Below are positions 54,932 through 64,000 of a DNA stretch of 64,000 nt, piece by piece. The stretch spans positions 17,974,552 through 18,038,551 of the forward strand of contig OX463832.1 in assembly GCA_949825045.1 (NCBI GenBank). The letters are read 5' to 3'. The DNA is from Argyresthia goedartella. Lineage: Eukaryota; Arthropoda; Insecta; Lepidoptera; Argyresthiidae. Below the pieces are notes generated by a model. The model saw only the letters and a list, made by a program, of their open reading frames with translations, made no database searches and was not told the DNA's origin. The position numbers and the translations under genes were made by a program. The number at the start of each line of letters is the position of its first letter. The stretch's first letter is position 1.

Positions 54932-55619
54932 GTGAGTATCCATACCTAATAGTACCTATTTAATGTTTGTAAAGTAAGTTTTAGGTTTTGCATCGGTGAA
55001 AACACAAAAATGCTACTTACTTCACTAACTCTAATCGCTAATAATAATAACTTCTTGGCATACGACCTTGTGTTTACAATAGGTAGGTATACATTAAAAG
55101 CTTTTATTTAACTTGCAATGTATGTTGTCCTATGTAGGTATGTTTGGTCGGGTGGAATCTTGCAACTTAATTTTCAAGCAGATATTTTTTTAACCGATTG
55201 TGCTGTAATTTTGCAATAATATAAACTCGGGTAACAGTCCCAGTCGGTAACTATTAACCTTTAACCTTAACATCAGAGTATTTTTTGTTCAGTGATTTTC
55301 TTTGTGATCACCTGTAAGTAGGTACTTGTTTTACCGTGCAGCGAGCGAGGAGCGACGACGCAACAAATCCGCACCGCAACCCGCGGCGCTAAGCGACAAC
55401 CCTAGCCGTTTGAGCAAGAGTAGGTAGTTATCATGCGAACAGGGGCCTAGTGAACTTACTATTTCTTATTTATACTATGCCCCGGTGGTGTTGTGATATA
55501 GGTTTATTATAGTTATATAGTGTGTTAGTTTGCTTGCAAAATAACAGATGGCGCTAGCTATGCAATTCCCATTTCTGGCTCAAAGATAGGCCTGTACCTA
55601 CCAGACGCCACAACAAAAA
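54932..55619. other. No gene seen
   Basis: It may be intron of the orphan THAP exon. A GC-rich patch CGAGCGAGGAGCGACGACG lies near 55342. Confidence 0.35.
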
Positions 55620-55900
55620 TGTCTCTTAAAATTCTAAAAAGTAATAATTATAATTTACAATAGGCAATTTTTTATTTAAAAAACGTAAAATTTGTAGATT
55701 TTCTGGTTTTAGGCGATTTATTTTTTCAGTCTGGAAGTTTCCAGCTGTTGAAAAAAGTCTTTCCGAGGCGACTGAACATGGCTTCAGTGAAAAATATTTT
55801 GGGCGAGTTTTTTCAGACTTGGAAAATGGACATCTTATCGCCAAAAGGCCACTGGATCGTCGTATTTTTACGTGCCGACAACCGACGCGCATATTCGCCG
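55620..55900 (-). pseudogene. hAT transposase C-terminal dimerisation domain
   Basis: The minus-strand frame reads KPCSVASERLFSTAGNFQTE then KINRLKPENLQILRFLNKKL. The pattern 'SVxSERxFSxAGN...RLxPxxxxxLxFLxxN' is diagnostic of the hAT C-terminus. Only about 70 codons remain, with no catalytic residues. Confidence 0.85.
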
Positions 55901-56984
55901 AATACGAATATTCGGTAAATGTCTATTATTCGGCGAATACGAATATTCGTATTCGTATTCGTTGCATCACTAATCAATACCATAATTGAAGGTCGATTAA
56001 TTATCGTATTTGAGTATCGAAAAAGTTTAACAAATATTTCACAATATTATGATAGTAAATATTATAAATCCACAATAAAGACCAAAATGTTCGAGTGACA
56101 GTGTCAAATTTAGTAATAGAGTCTGAAAGTCACAACACTACTTGTTTTTTTGTGAGGTGATGACGTCACGCGCTCAGAGGACGGAAAGAGAGAAATGGAA
56201 AATTGTAATAATACTAGAGTTGGCTATGTAAGGTACTAACTTTTCAATATCGATTATTTAGGTACTAACTTTTCATATCGATTATTTTTATTTGTAAAAT
56301 AAAAATGCGTTTTTTAATTGTATAATAAGGTCTGCTCTATCACTCTGATTTTGAATAAAACAAATAGTATATATCTAAAACAAATCAACTACATACAATT
56401 TTTTTTATTACTTTCCACTCCCTCACTCCCCCGGCCCCTTGAAGTTTATCAGATGAACATGTGGAATTACCTATTATAAACACAAATAATGGGTCTTGAG
56501 TTTCCAAGCGAAATTGTATACAAAACATTAGCCAGGTGTCGACTCGAGTTCAAAGAAAAAGATACTCAGTGAATGTTACAAAGTTCTTTGTAGTTGCCGC
56601 AGCTATTGCTCCCACGGTCCCAGTCTCTTCCTAAAGTTTTTACCTTCACGGTTTTACCTGACCGATCAGTTTGCGAATTTTTTGGCAGATTTCGTTCAAA
56701 TAATAGTGTTATAATTAGAAGTTATTTACGAGTAGATATCTCGGATCCATAAGCGCCTAAAGTGTTCCTGATAAATGAAGAAGTTTTAAGGCTCTTGAAT
56801 TATCCGATTTCTATAGAAATATACCTTTATACATATATATATATTAATATATATATTAATTATACCTTTGTGAAAATATTTCCATAGTTTTCATTAAATT
56901 GAAAATAATAGTAGTTTATGTAACTGCGACATAATGGAGGGCATTAATACTTGAGAGTGGGGTTAATATTATCACTCGAGAGTT
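55901..56984. other. AT-rich stretch with microsatellite-like repeats
   Basis: A TATTCG-type cluster (55905-55965) precedes AT-rich sequence. A small palindrome (GCATTAATACTTGAGAGTG with CACTCGAGAGTTTTAATGC) lies at about 56942-56992. No gene was seen. Confidence 0.4.
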
Positions 56985-57345
56985 TTAATGCCTAATTATG
57001 TACAGTTGCATACACTAGTTTATCTACACACATATCATAAGCTCTCTTTGATGTGTTCAGGAACCGCATGTTTTACCGGCATTGTGGCATTGATCATTGC
57101 TCTGCAGTTGTTTAACTTGTTCTGTAGTATCAACTTCACAGACAAACTAGGGGCGGCACGCAGGCGGGCTTCGGCGTTCGAAATTTGAATGTCATGATTT
57201 GACAATTTTTTGTACATTATGGTCATAATGTACAAATATTCAGATAGGAAATGATTTTTTTAACAAATAGTTTTACATTATGCTGGTTAACTTGCCGTTT
57301 TTTAGACGCAGTAAAGAGGGTTTATGATTTGTGTGTAGTTAAAGT
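56985..57345 (+). repeat. Palindromic element, copy 1
   Basis: It begins CCTAATTATGTACAGTTGC and carries a central palindrome TTGTACATTATGGTCATAATGTACAA. Outer parts are themselves inverted (CACATATCATAAGCTCTCTTT against AAAGAGGGTTTATGATTTGTG). It recurs in reverse orientation at 63655-64000. Confidence 0.75.
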
Positions 57346-57589
57346 ATCTTATCTAGTATATTAGTGCAGTCAAGATGTACTTCCGTGCTCGCAAAAGGTC
57401 CGGTCGTCCTGCATTTTTATATGTTGTTAGGACCTCAACCAGTATTATAAATCCGGATTTGCAATTTGCAAAGTACTCCGGAAGTGGCGCTTTACCACAA
57501 AAAACCTTGAAATTTTCGGACTTTTTTCAGTTTTTGCTCAATATCTTAGCGAAGAAAGAGTCTGACCGGTATAGTCACTATGCATACTT

Positions 57590-58500
57590 TTAAAGTTCAC
57601 TAAATTTGCTACAATTTGGAATCAAGGAGAACTCTATATAGCTATTGGTTCCCAAGATACAGTTCTTCGAAAATAGGAAATTTTTCGAAAGAGGAGTTTT
57701 TTTAGGAGCGCTAAAGAGACAAACGTATACCTTCAGAAAAGCACAAAGGGCAAAACTGGTTGCTGTCACTACTCTACGACCTCCTACAACCACCAGGACT
57801 CCCAGCAATCACCAGGGATGGTACTATTCAACCACGCGTTTACCGGGTGCGATACCACCTCAGCACCGTTTGGCCAAGGAAAGACCAAAATCACTACACT
57901 TCTGAGCAAGAGTGAACCGCAAGTGGAGGTCTTCCTTCGGCCAGACTCCACCCCACAAGCCGTGAGAGAAGCAGGCATCAAGTGCTTTGTGGCTCTATAT
58001 GGGGGTGACATAGGGAGGGATACTTTGGATTTCCTGAGGTATAAGACGTTTGTCCGTCAACAAGCATAAACCTCGCCCGTTTGACACCGACGGAAGATGC
58101 CGCAGGTCACCATGCCGAAAGGTGCTACGTCCAACTGCAGAAGTGGCGGGGAGTTAACTTGAATCCCACTGACTGAGGATGGAAGATGTCTTCTCAGGGA
58201 CTCACCCCCATCCCCACCACCATGGATCCCGCACCTCCTGCCCTTCGGCGAAAAATTTCATGTAAATGCAAGAAAGGCTGCTCTGGGAGCTGCTCGTGCA
58301 GAAAGGCTGGGCTTCACTGCTCAGTACTCTGCCAGTCATGAGGTGGTAAATTGTGCATTAACGTCCCGGATATGGAGGTGACATGCTCGGACGATGATGA
58401 TGACCCGACTACAGACTGGGCGCCTCTCCCAGCGACCATCACAGCCATCGAAACACCATCGTCTTTAAGCCCAAGCCCGGGCCGTCTAAGATAAAAAGAA
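57590..58500 (+). pseudogene. Cysteine-rich mobile-element-like protein fragment
   Basis: In shifting frames it reads FNHAFTGCDTTSAPFGQGKT, then LRPDSTPQAVREAGIKCFVA and LYGGDIGRDTLDFLRYKTF. A second frame continues with a LPPTEDAAGHHAERCYVQL-like block, and then KISCKCKKGCSGSCSCRKAG and LHCSVLCQS, a CxC-type cysteine-rich cluster, followed by an acidic DDDDDPTTDW tail. I have the impression that this arrangement recurs in multicopy arthropod proteins, but I cannot name the family. Frame changes near 58070 and a stop within the cysteine cluster (about 58340) show decay. The function is unknown. Confidence 0.5.
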
Positions 58501-58954
58501 AGGCATGATATGGCAAACAAATATTAGTTTTCTTCTTTGTATAAATGTAATTTGTCCTTACAGTAGGTACCGTGATGTTTGGACAAGCATATTAGTATGT
58601 ACATATATAAAACAATGCTTGAAGATGATGTTACTCTCAAAAGGAATTTTATCTTTTTCTTTTTTTATCACATACTTTTTCACAATATATAAATTGTTTG
58701 ATAAATAAAACCTTAAAAAAATAAAGAAACAAATGCTTTTTTAAAAACAAGCTTTTATTTAAAATGAACTAAAAAGTTTAAAATAAATTAACTCCAATAA
58801 CAAATATATCACTTTATTAGTTCATTGTAACCTTTAACGATAATTAAAAAACGTTTAACGAGTTGTCGAAAAGTTCCTAGGCAACAAGACATCTACAATA
58901 TAAATATATTTTTATGTGTACTTAAGTTGATGTTTTAAGTAGTTTTTGTTGTTC
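58501..58954. other. No gene seen
   Basis: AT-rich, probably 3' sequence of the preceding fragment; it includes an AATAAA-type signal near 58703. Confidence 0.35.
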
Positions 58955-59040
58955 TTACAAGTTCAACCTAACACGAAGGATAAGGGGGCTTCGCTTCGCT
59001 CACGCCCTTTACCCTTCACCTAAGCTACCGCAATGTTTTG
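58955..59040 (-). repeat. Dispersed repeat, second copy
   Basis: The reverse complement of 26097-26190 (GTTCAACCTAACACGAAGGA, CTTCGCTTCGCTCACGCCC). Confidence 0.7.
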
Positions 59041-59248
59041 CCCTGATATAAATTGTGCAAATCAGCAGTTGTCAGACACCAACTTGTTTTCCAACACGCC
59101 GGCTTTTGGTAAGCCAGATTGTTAAACGTTTTCGACGATGCTTTATTTAAATCAAAATGCTAGGGACTTGGTTAAACGTCGTTATTTAATTAACGGTCTA
59201 GAGAGTTAGATAAGTGTCTGATTTAACCAATCAACTGCGACATATATA

Positions 59249-59475
59249 CAGATGTAGTGAATAATCCTTTCCGATCGGCAAAACTCGGAACAACGATAAC
59301 ACCCGAATGGTGCCGATGTGTCTATGAATTACTGTATTATTAAATTACGTGTAGGTATCAAATAAATCGCATACTTTATTTATCAATGTCAAATGTCTAA
59401 TTGCCCGTGAAGTAGTAAGACAAAAACGACCATTTCCGAGAAAATACGAAAGGAAAGGATTATTCACTACATCTG
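59249..59475 (-). mobile_element. TA-flanked MITE, 227 bp, deletion derivative of the DDE transposon
   Basis: Ends CAGATGTAGTGAATAATCC and GGATTATTCACTACATCTG with TA on both sides (59247-59248 and 59476-59477). It is the same family as 28287-28503 and matches the terminal sequence of 36059-44244. Confidence 0.9.
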
Positions 59476-59483
59476 TATGACAT

Positions 59484-59810
59484 TTGCGCGTGCCACGCAA
59501 TCGTTACACAAATATGGAATATTGTGAAATGGTGAAAGTACTTGCACAATGTTATGATAGAGTCAATCAAGCAGCTGTGTCGGTATACTTTGAGCGGTTC
59601 GGGGTACGAACGAGTGTCTCACAGAACAATGCTAGCAAGCTACACAGCGACTACTACATTTCAGACAAACGCAGCCCATAGGTACCGTGCCTATATAGAT
59701 TTGGAATGCATTCAACTCGCGCACGGAAGTAGGTACCTACAATACGTCGAAAAATAATTAGGCATTTGAAAGGTACAGGACCTTCCAAGTTTCTGTGGCC
59801 CTGAGCGAGC
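59484..59810 (+). pseudogene. Transposase-like helix-turn-helix fragment in a duplicated segment
   Basis: It reads RYTNMEYCEMVKVLAQCYDR then VNQAAVSVYFERFGVRTS. This resembles the N-terminal helix-turn-helix of mariner-like proteins (compare YADMLICYGYCN in this window). About 240 bases from 59568 recur as a direct repeat at 61510-61755. No catalytic part follows. Confidence 0.5.
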
Positions 59811-59995
59811 CCTGACAGGCAAGAGCCTTAATATCTGTAAATTATTACTAAATTTTTGATTCTGTGATATTGTTGATTCAATAAATGATTTTGATAAAAC
59901 CCACAAATAATTTTTTTATAAATGAACTACAAATTGTTTTATTTTAGCTCTTCTTGCACTCCGTAATAAATAAGCTTTAAAATAAATATGATTAA

Positions 59996-60185
59996 GAGGG
60001 TCAACGGCACGTCAAATCTTAATATTCCGCTATCCCTATTAGCTGTAAAACTACCAAGGGGACAACGGCACGTCAAATCTTAATATCCCGTTGTCCCCAT
60101 TGGCTGAATCACTACGATGGGGACAACGGCACGGAAAAAATATGACGTTCCGTTGTCCCCATAATGGGGACAGAGGCAAGGGGGA
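59996..60185 (+). repeat. Tandem array of hairpin-forming 61-bp units
   Basis: Units start at about 59998, 60060, 60120 and 60170 with GGGGACAACGGCACG (first unit diverged). Inside each of the middle units GGGGACAACGG pairs with CCGTTGTCCCC about 40 bases later. The last unit is partial (GGGGACAGAGGCAAG). Confidence 0.85.
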
Positions 60186-60354
60186 CAACAGAACTACATC
60201 ATAATTTTGTCGGGGGTGTGAGGGGGTGGAATATAATTAAAAAACGCAAATTTTCTGTATGGCTCGCGAGGTCTTCAGCTCACAGAGCCACAAGTTTAAT
60301 TAGTGTTAATGCTTTGAAGTTTAGACTCTATGTCAATACAATGTTGTTTCACAG

Positions 60355-60477
60355 CCCCAGCCAAAAAATGCCTTGCCACACAATGCCCTGCCGCACAAGC
60401 CCCTCTCACACAAGCCACCGTCGAACAAGCCCCTGCCGCACAAGCACACATTGAAAAACCTCAGCTAATGGATACAG
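60355..60477 (+). CDS. Candidate exon 4 of the THAP-domain gene
   Basis: The acceptor ATGTTGTTTCACAG and donor GATACAG|GTACTG bound 123 bases. It starts and ends in phase 1, as needed after exon 3 and before the exon at 62845. It reads PAKKCLATQCPAAQAPLTQA and TVEQAPAAQAHIEKPQLMDT, a Gln/Ala/Pro-rich linker with short internal repeats. No known domain. Assignment to the gene is by phase and strand only. Confidence 0.45.
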
Positions 60478-60539
60478 GTACTGATTTTTTATTTAAACTA
60501 GCTGAACTTTTTATATAACGAGTCATCGAATAAACGCAA

Positions 60540-61509
60540 ATGAGAAACTACCTAGTATGAGAGTCGATATCACTGAGTTTAAATATAGGTCATATTTTTG
60601 AAGAAAAATAATAGATTTTACAACAAGAGCATAAAACACGCCATTTCACTCGAGACGTTGATATCCACGTGTGGATAGTTAATTCAAGGGTATAATGGGG
60701 GTTATGACCTAGTTATACACATTTCTTTTCACTTCGATTGCGAGAAAATGAAACAATGACATACAAATAATCGTAAAACAACAATCATAAAACAGCAACA
60801 AATTGCAAAGAATGACAAGAGGTTCCCGCCAATTTTATTTTGATTTTATTTTCTACATGTGACATAAGGCTAAGGTACTTCATACTGCCAAGTCATTTAA
60901 TGGTTCGATACGTTTTTTAATAATAATTGACTTCTATTTTATCTAGTTTTAATAATTTAGTAATAGAAAACACGAATGGGAAATTTATTAAAGCAAATCA
61001 GCAAAAATAACAAGTTTATTCTTCGAAGATTTCTTGTGCGTGTGGCTGTTAGGCCCGATTATCTCAGCCTTTAAAACAATTTTACTTTGTGCACTAGAGC
61101 ATAAAAGTGGCATTTTGTGCAGCATACATTCAGCACAAACATGAACTTTGCGAACATGTGAAGTGAAATAGAAGATTTATTACGAGTTCGCAAAGGCTTA
61201 ATTTACGAACCGAGAAGTTTGCGGCACGGGCCGAAGGCGGGGATCGTAGCGAGGTTCTTAAAGAAATCTTTTCAAACGAGTTAGGAATATAATTTTTCCG
61301 CCTGAGATCCCAAAATCAAGCGGCGAAGTTGCTATTTTGAGGTTAGTATGCAGAAAAAGTTATTGTTGTTGCTCTGTCTCTTTATAGCTGTCACCGGAAG
61401 ATAGTCAAAACCGTTAGTTGATAAACTAACGCATTAGTTGATCAACTATCAACAGATAGTAAACCAGACCGAAAGCGTTTAGAATTTACGTTTCTTTTTC
61501 CTATGTGTC
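60540..61509. other. No gene seen
   Basis: AT-rich, no coding frame of note. A small palindromic cluster GTTGATAAACTAACGCATTAG lies near 61416. Confidence 0.35.
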
Positions 61510-61755
61510 CATCAAGCAGCTGTGTCAGTGTACTTTGAGCGGTTCGGGGTACGAACGAGTGTCTCACAACAACGCTAGCAAGCTACACAGTGACTATACA
61601 TTTCACACAAATGCAGCCCATAGGTACAGTGCCTATGTACATTTGTAGTGCATTCAACTCGCACACGGAAGTAGGTACCTACAATACGTCGAAAATTATT
61701 TAGGCATTTGAAAGGACCTTCAAAGTTTATGTGACCATGAGCGAGCAGTGACTCT
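61510..61755 (+). repeat. Second copy of the 59568-59810 segment
   Basis: It starts CATCAAGCAGCTGTGTCAGT and ends near AGCGAGCAGTGAC, with many shared 20-mers such as GAGCGGTTCGGGGTACGAAC. It has small indels relative to the first copy, so the frame is lost. Confidence 0.8.
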
Positions 61756-62179
61756 CTTGAAAGAAACTTGTCGCGAACTGTAAGGTTAGTGACGGCGGGG
61801 ATGGAGAATTCGAAGTACCTAGATTTTTGCGATGTTCTGTAGTTAGTAGGTACCTGACCCAAAGTTTTCCTTTTACTAGTTTTACATCATCTTTCCATTG
61901 ATTTATTTATAAATAGTTGATATGATGTTGGTAGGTACTTGCTGCCACGTTATACGTGCGCACAATAGAGTTGTAAATTTGTCAGTAATGAATTTCTTTC
62001 TTTACAAATTAAGTCTCAAATATTTCCTACAATATTAGCCAAATATTTGTTTTGCTTTCTCAATATTTTTTTTTATAAAAAAATACGTTGGGGTGTATAA
62101 GATTGCGTTTATTCAATGAACCGTTGTATAATATTGTCGAATCAAGTAAGGATTTTTTTAATTTAATTTAATTGCATGG

Positions 62180-62445
62180 TATGGAGATCATTTGTATACT
62201 GGCATTATCAATAGATTCGTTAGGACAACCTCTATTGCGTTGCGGTTCGAGGCTCTGCCTCCCAAGCGAAGGGTCCCGGGTTTGAATCCCGGATGGGGAG
62301 AAAGACCAAAATCCCCAGGTCTTTTTATTTGTGTCGTCGCTGTTTCTGGTTCCCACAACACGGGGTATCCTAGTGTGGGGCCAGAAGCAATGTATTTGTC
62401 TGTATTTAAATTTTATGTTAACCCACTTGCACTCGACATTTAAGG
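62180..62445 (+). repeat. tRNA-derived SINE
   Basis: GCCTCCCAAGCGAAGGGTCC followed by GGGTTTGAATCCCGG gives a tRNA anticodon-arm remnant and a B box. The body contains GGTTCCCACAACACGGGGTA, resembling lepidopteran SINE tails. No intact cloverleaf, so it is not a tRNA gene. Confidence 0.6.
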
Positions 62446-62844
62446 TACATAAATAAGGTAGCCCATTAGTGTCCCCTCCGAGGGGCACGGGCCTTCCCCC
62501 GGGTACGAGTAAGATTGAGCCATACTCCAAGACGCTGGCTCAGTACGGGTTGTTGGAGGGGTGTCGGGCTAGTGGCCAACCCGACTGTCAGATGTTTTCA
62601 AGTTCCCCTTTTAGGGCCTCTGACCAGCTTTACGACTTGTACCACCGAGTAGCGATGTAGCCGGGACCTACAGCTTAACGTGTCATCCGGAACATGGAAG
62701 CGTCCGAAGCAAATGCCACATAGAAACAGACACCCATCCAGTACCCGTCTGAGCCAGATGTTGCTACTCGCACGATCGTTTACTATGTGCGAATACCGCT
62801 AGGCCGCGGACGCTTCATAAGGTTCATACCTTTTTTTTTTTCAG
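62446..62844. other. Non-coding, GC-richer stretch before the acidic exon
   Basis: GGAAGCGTCCG (62695) and CGCGGACGCTTC (62801) form distant inverted words. The end is a strong polypyrimidine acceptor at 62831-62844. Confidence 0.4.
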
Positions 62845-63204
62845 CAAGCCAAGATAATGAGGGCGTCTGCCTGGTGTCAACTGAAACTAAAAAGGAGACA
62901 CCTGAACGAAATTTAAAATTTACTAAAAGTAAAAGTCCTAAGATTCCCCAAGTTTCATCACATGAAGATGATGAATCACAAGTTGATGACAATGATAAAC
63001 CGCAAGTTAATGACAATGATGAATCACAACTTGATGACAATGATGGAACTCAAGTTGATGACGATGATGGAACTCAAGTTGATGACGATGATGAATATGA
63101 TGATGAATCTCAAGGTGACGACGATGATGAAACACAAATTGGTGATGAGGTTGATAAAGACTATACTGGTGATGATGACTATTGTATATATGAAAACTAT
63201 TGTA

Positions 63205-63289
<85 letters not shown>

Positions 63290-63443
63290 TTATTACGATG
63301 TGTCATCAAAGATCGCGATTTTTCGATCAAAATATCAAAAATTATATTTATACATTTCCAGTGCTTCCAAACCTGAGATAATCGATGACCGGTCGCAAAA
63401 AGCTCAGGACAGTCAACTCTGTGATGAAACTATTGATCTCAAG
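62845..63443 (+). CDS. Candidate downstream exon(s) of the THAP-domain gene, acidic repeat region
   Basis: After the acceptor CTTTTTTTTTTTTCAG the frame reads SQDNEGVCLVSTETKKETPE, KFTKSKSPKIPQVSSHEDDE and then repeated 'Q(V/L)DDNDG' units rich in Asp. The start phase fits exon 4. The frame stays open through a (TA)n microsatellite (63190-63290) to 63443, where CTCAAG|GTATGT is a good donor. An internal intron is possible (an acceptor TACATTTCCAG is at 63361), but no donor of the right phase was found. The acidic block could be a transcription or chromatin interaction region. The gene would continue past the window. Confidence 0.4.
63196..63290. repeat. (TA)n microsatellite
   Basis: Two uninterrupted TA runs separated by TATAAATTAATATA; inside an open frame, where it would encode Tyr-Ile repeats. 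Confidence 0.9.
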
Positions 63444-63654
63444 GTATGTTACGTTGTGTGTTACGGCTAAAGCTAGAAGACTGGTTAATCTAAGTGTTAC
63501 CAGTTACCAGGATTAGTAACCCTTAGAAATCCAGAGATGAGGCTGGGAGTAACGATTGTAGTTTAAATGCCTTGGCTTCAGTCAACATTCCTCTAGATGG
63601 CGCTAGGAGCTAATCTTTAAATGTTAAAATATTTTTTAGTAAATCTTTTTTATC

Positions 63655-64000
63655 TTTATCTACACATATATCATAAACCCTCTTTATTGCGTCCAAAAAC
63701 CGCACGTTACGACCAGCATAATGCTATACCACTTGGTAAAAACTCATTTCTTATCTGAATATTGATACATTATGACCATAATGTATCAATATTTCACATT
63801 CAAATTTCGGACACCGACGGCCGCCTGCGTGCCGTATCTAGTTTTTCTTTGAAGTTGGTACTACTGAACAAGCTAAACAAGTGCAGAGCAATGATCAATG
63901 CCACAATGCCGGTCGAACATGCGATTCCTGAACACATAAAATAGAGCTTATGATATGTGTGTAGATAAACTAGTGTATGTAACTGTACATAATTAGGAAT
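63655..64000 (-). repeat. Palindromic element, copy 2 (inverted)
   Basis: It contains GATACATTATGACCATAATGTATC at its centre and ends GTAACTGTACATAATTAGGA at the window edge, the reverse of 56985-57345. Arms TATCATAAACCCTCTTTATT and AATAGAGCTTATGATATGTG pair imperfectly. Confidence 0.75.

Noticed and set aside
59996..60185. CRISPR-like array
   Set aside because: The genome is eukaryotic, the spacers are themselves similar, and no cas gene is present; it is a hairpin tandem repeat.
62230..62290. Possible tRNA gene (B box GGTTTGAATCC)
   Set aside because: No complete acceptor stem or A box folds with it, and a SINE-like body follows; it is taken as a tRNA-derived SINE head.
62962..63330. Other-frame ORFs in the acidic repeat region (Met/Thr- or His-rich)
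   Set aside because: They are alternative readings of the GATGATGAC tandem repeat and the TA microsatellite.

Overview
The window looks like a piece of a moth or butterfly (Lepidoptera) nuclear genome. It is AT-rich, its genes have introns with GT-AG junctions, and it is packed with insect transposable elements: several Jockey/CR1-type LINEs with (AAT)n, (AAATA)n or (CATT)n tails, long-TIR mariner relatives, a P-element-like THAP transposon, BEL/Pao ends, a hAT end, TA-flanked MITEs and a tRNA-derived SINE. The family around 47.7, 52.3 and 53.7 kb (beginning near gggttccgt) is one I recognise as widespread in Lepidoptera. No rRNA gene, intact tRNA gene, CRISPR array or bacterial-style operon was seen.

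Likely host genes. (1) On the minus strand, two well-formed exons (16654-16854 and 15964-16107) encode a ZAD zinc-binding domain and join in frame. A probable third exon lies at 10557-10739, and an eight-finger C2H2 array lies further downstream at 613-1569 and may be the 3' end of the same gene. A 4.4-kb LINE sits in the intron between exons 2 and 3. (2) On the plus strand, a THAP-domain gene starts at 46596 with three compatible exons to 47598. Phase-compatible candidate exons at 60355-60477 and from 62845 suggest it spans to the right edge, with about 12.8 kb of transposon-filled intron.

Mobile layout, left to right: LINE remnant, zinc-finger exon, OTU fragment (0-3.8 kb); long-TIR mariner (4591-7391) beside a 5'-truncated LINE (to 9.4 kb); CR1-like LINE with a 12-bp target duplication (10887-15261); LINE RNase H split by a head-to-head BEL/Pao end pair (17-19.1 kb); nested LINE fragments and a FLYWCH ORF (19.1-23.4 kb); a near full-length gag-containing LINE (23.4-29.5 kb) hit by a second mariner and by a MITE; an internally deleted relative of that LINE (31.3-34.2 kb); a THAP/P remnant; a DDE transposon (36059-44244) split by a 5.95-kb block of OTU-encoding LINE sequence; a long-armed foldback (44.7-46 kb); a P-like transposon (48.3-52.3 kb); and mixed MITEs, a hAT end, a cysteine-rich fragment, a hairpin tandem array and a SINE to the end.

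The observations most worth following are: an autonomous DDE transposon and its exact deletion-derivative MITEs in one window; short near-perfect inverted duplications repeatedly breaking transposon reading frames; a 131-bp piece carrying a mariner-LINE insertion junction at a second locus; LINEs that encode an OTU protease; and a tandem array whose unit is itself a hairpin. All names rest on motifs read by eye; no database search was run.
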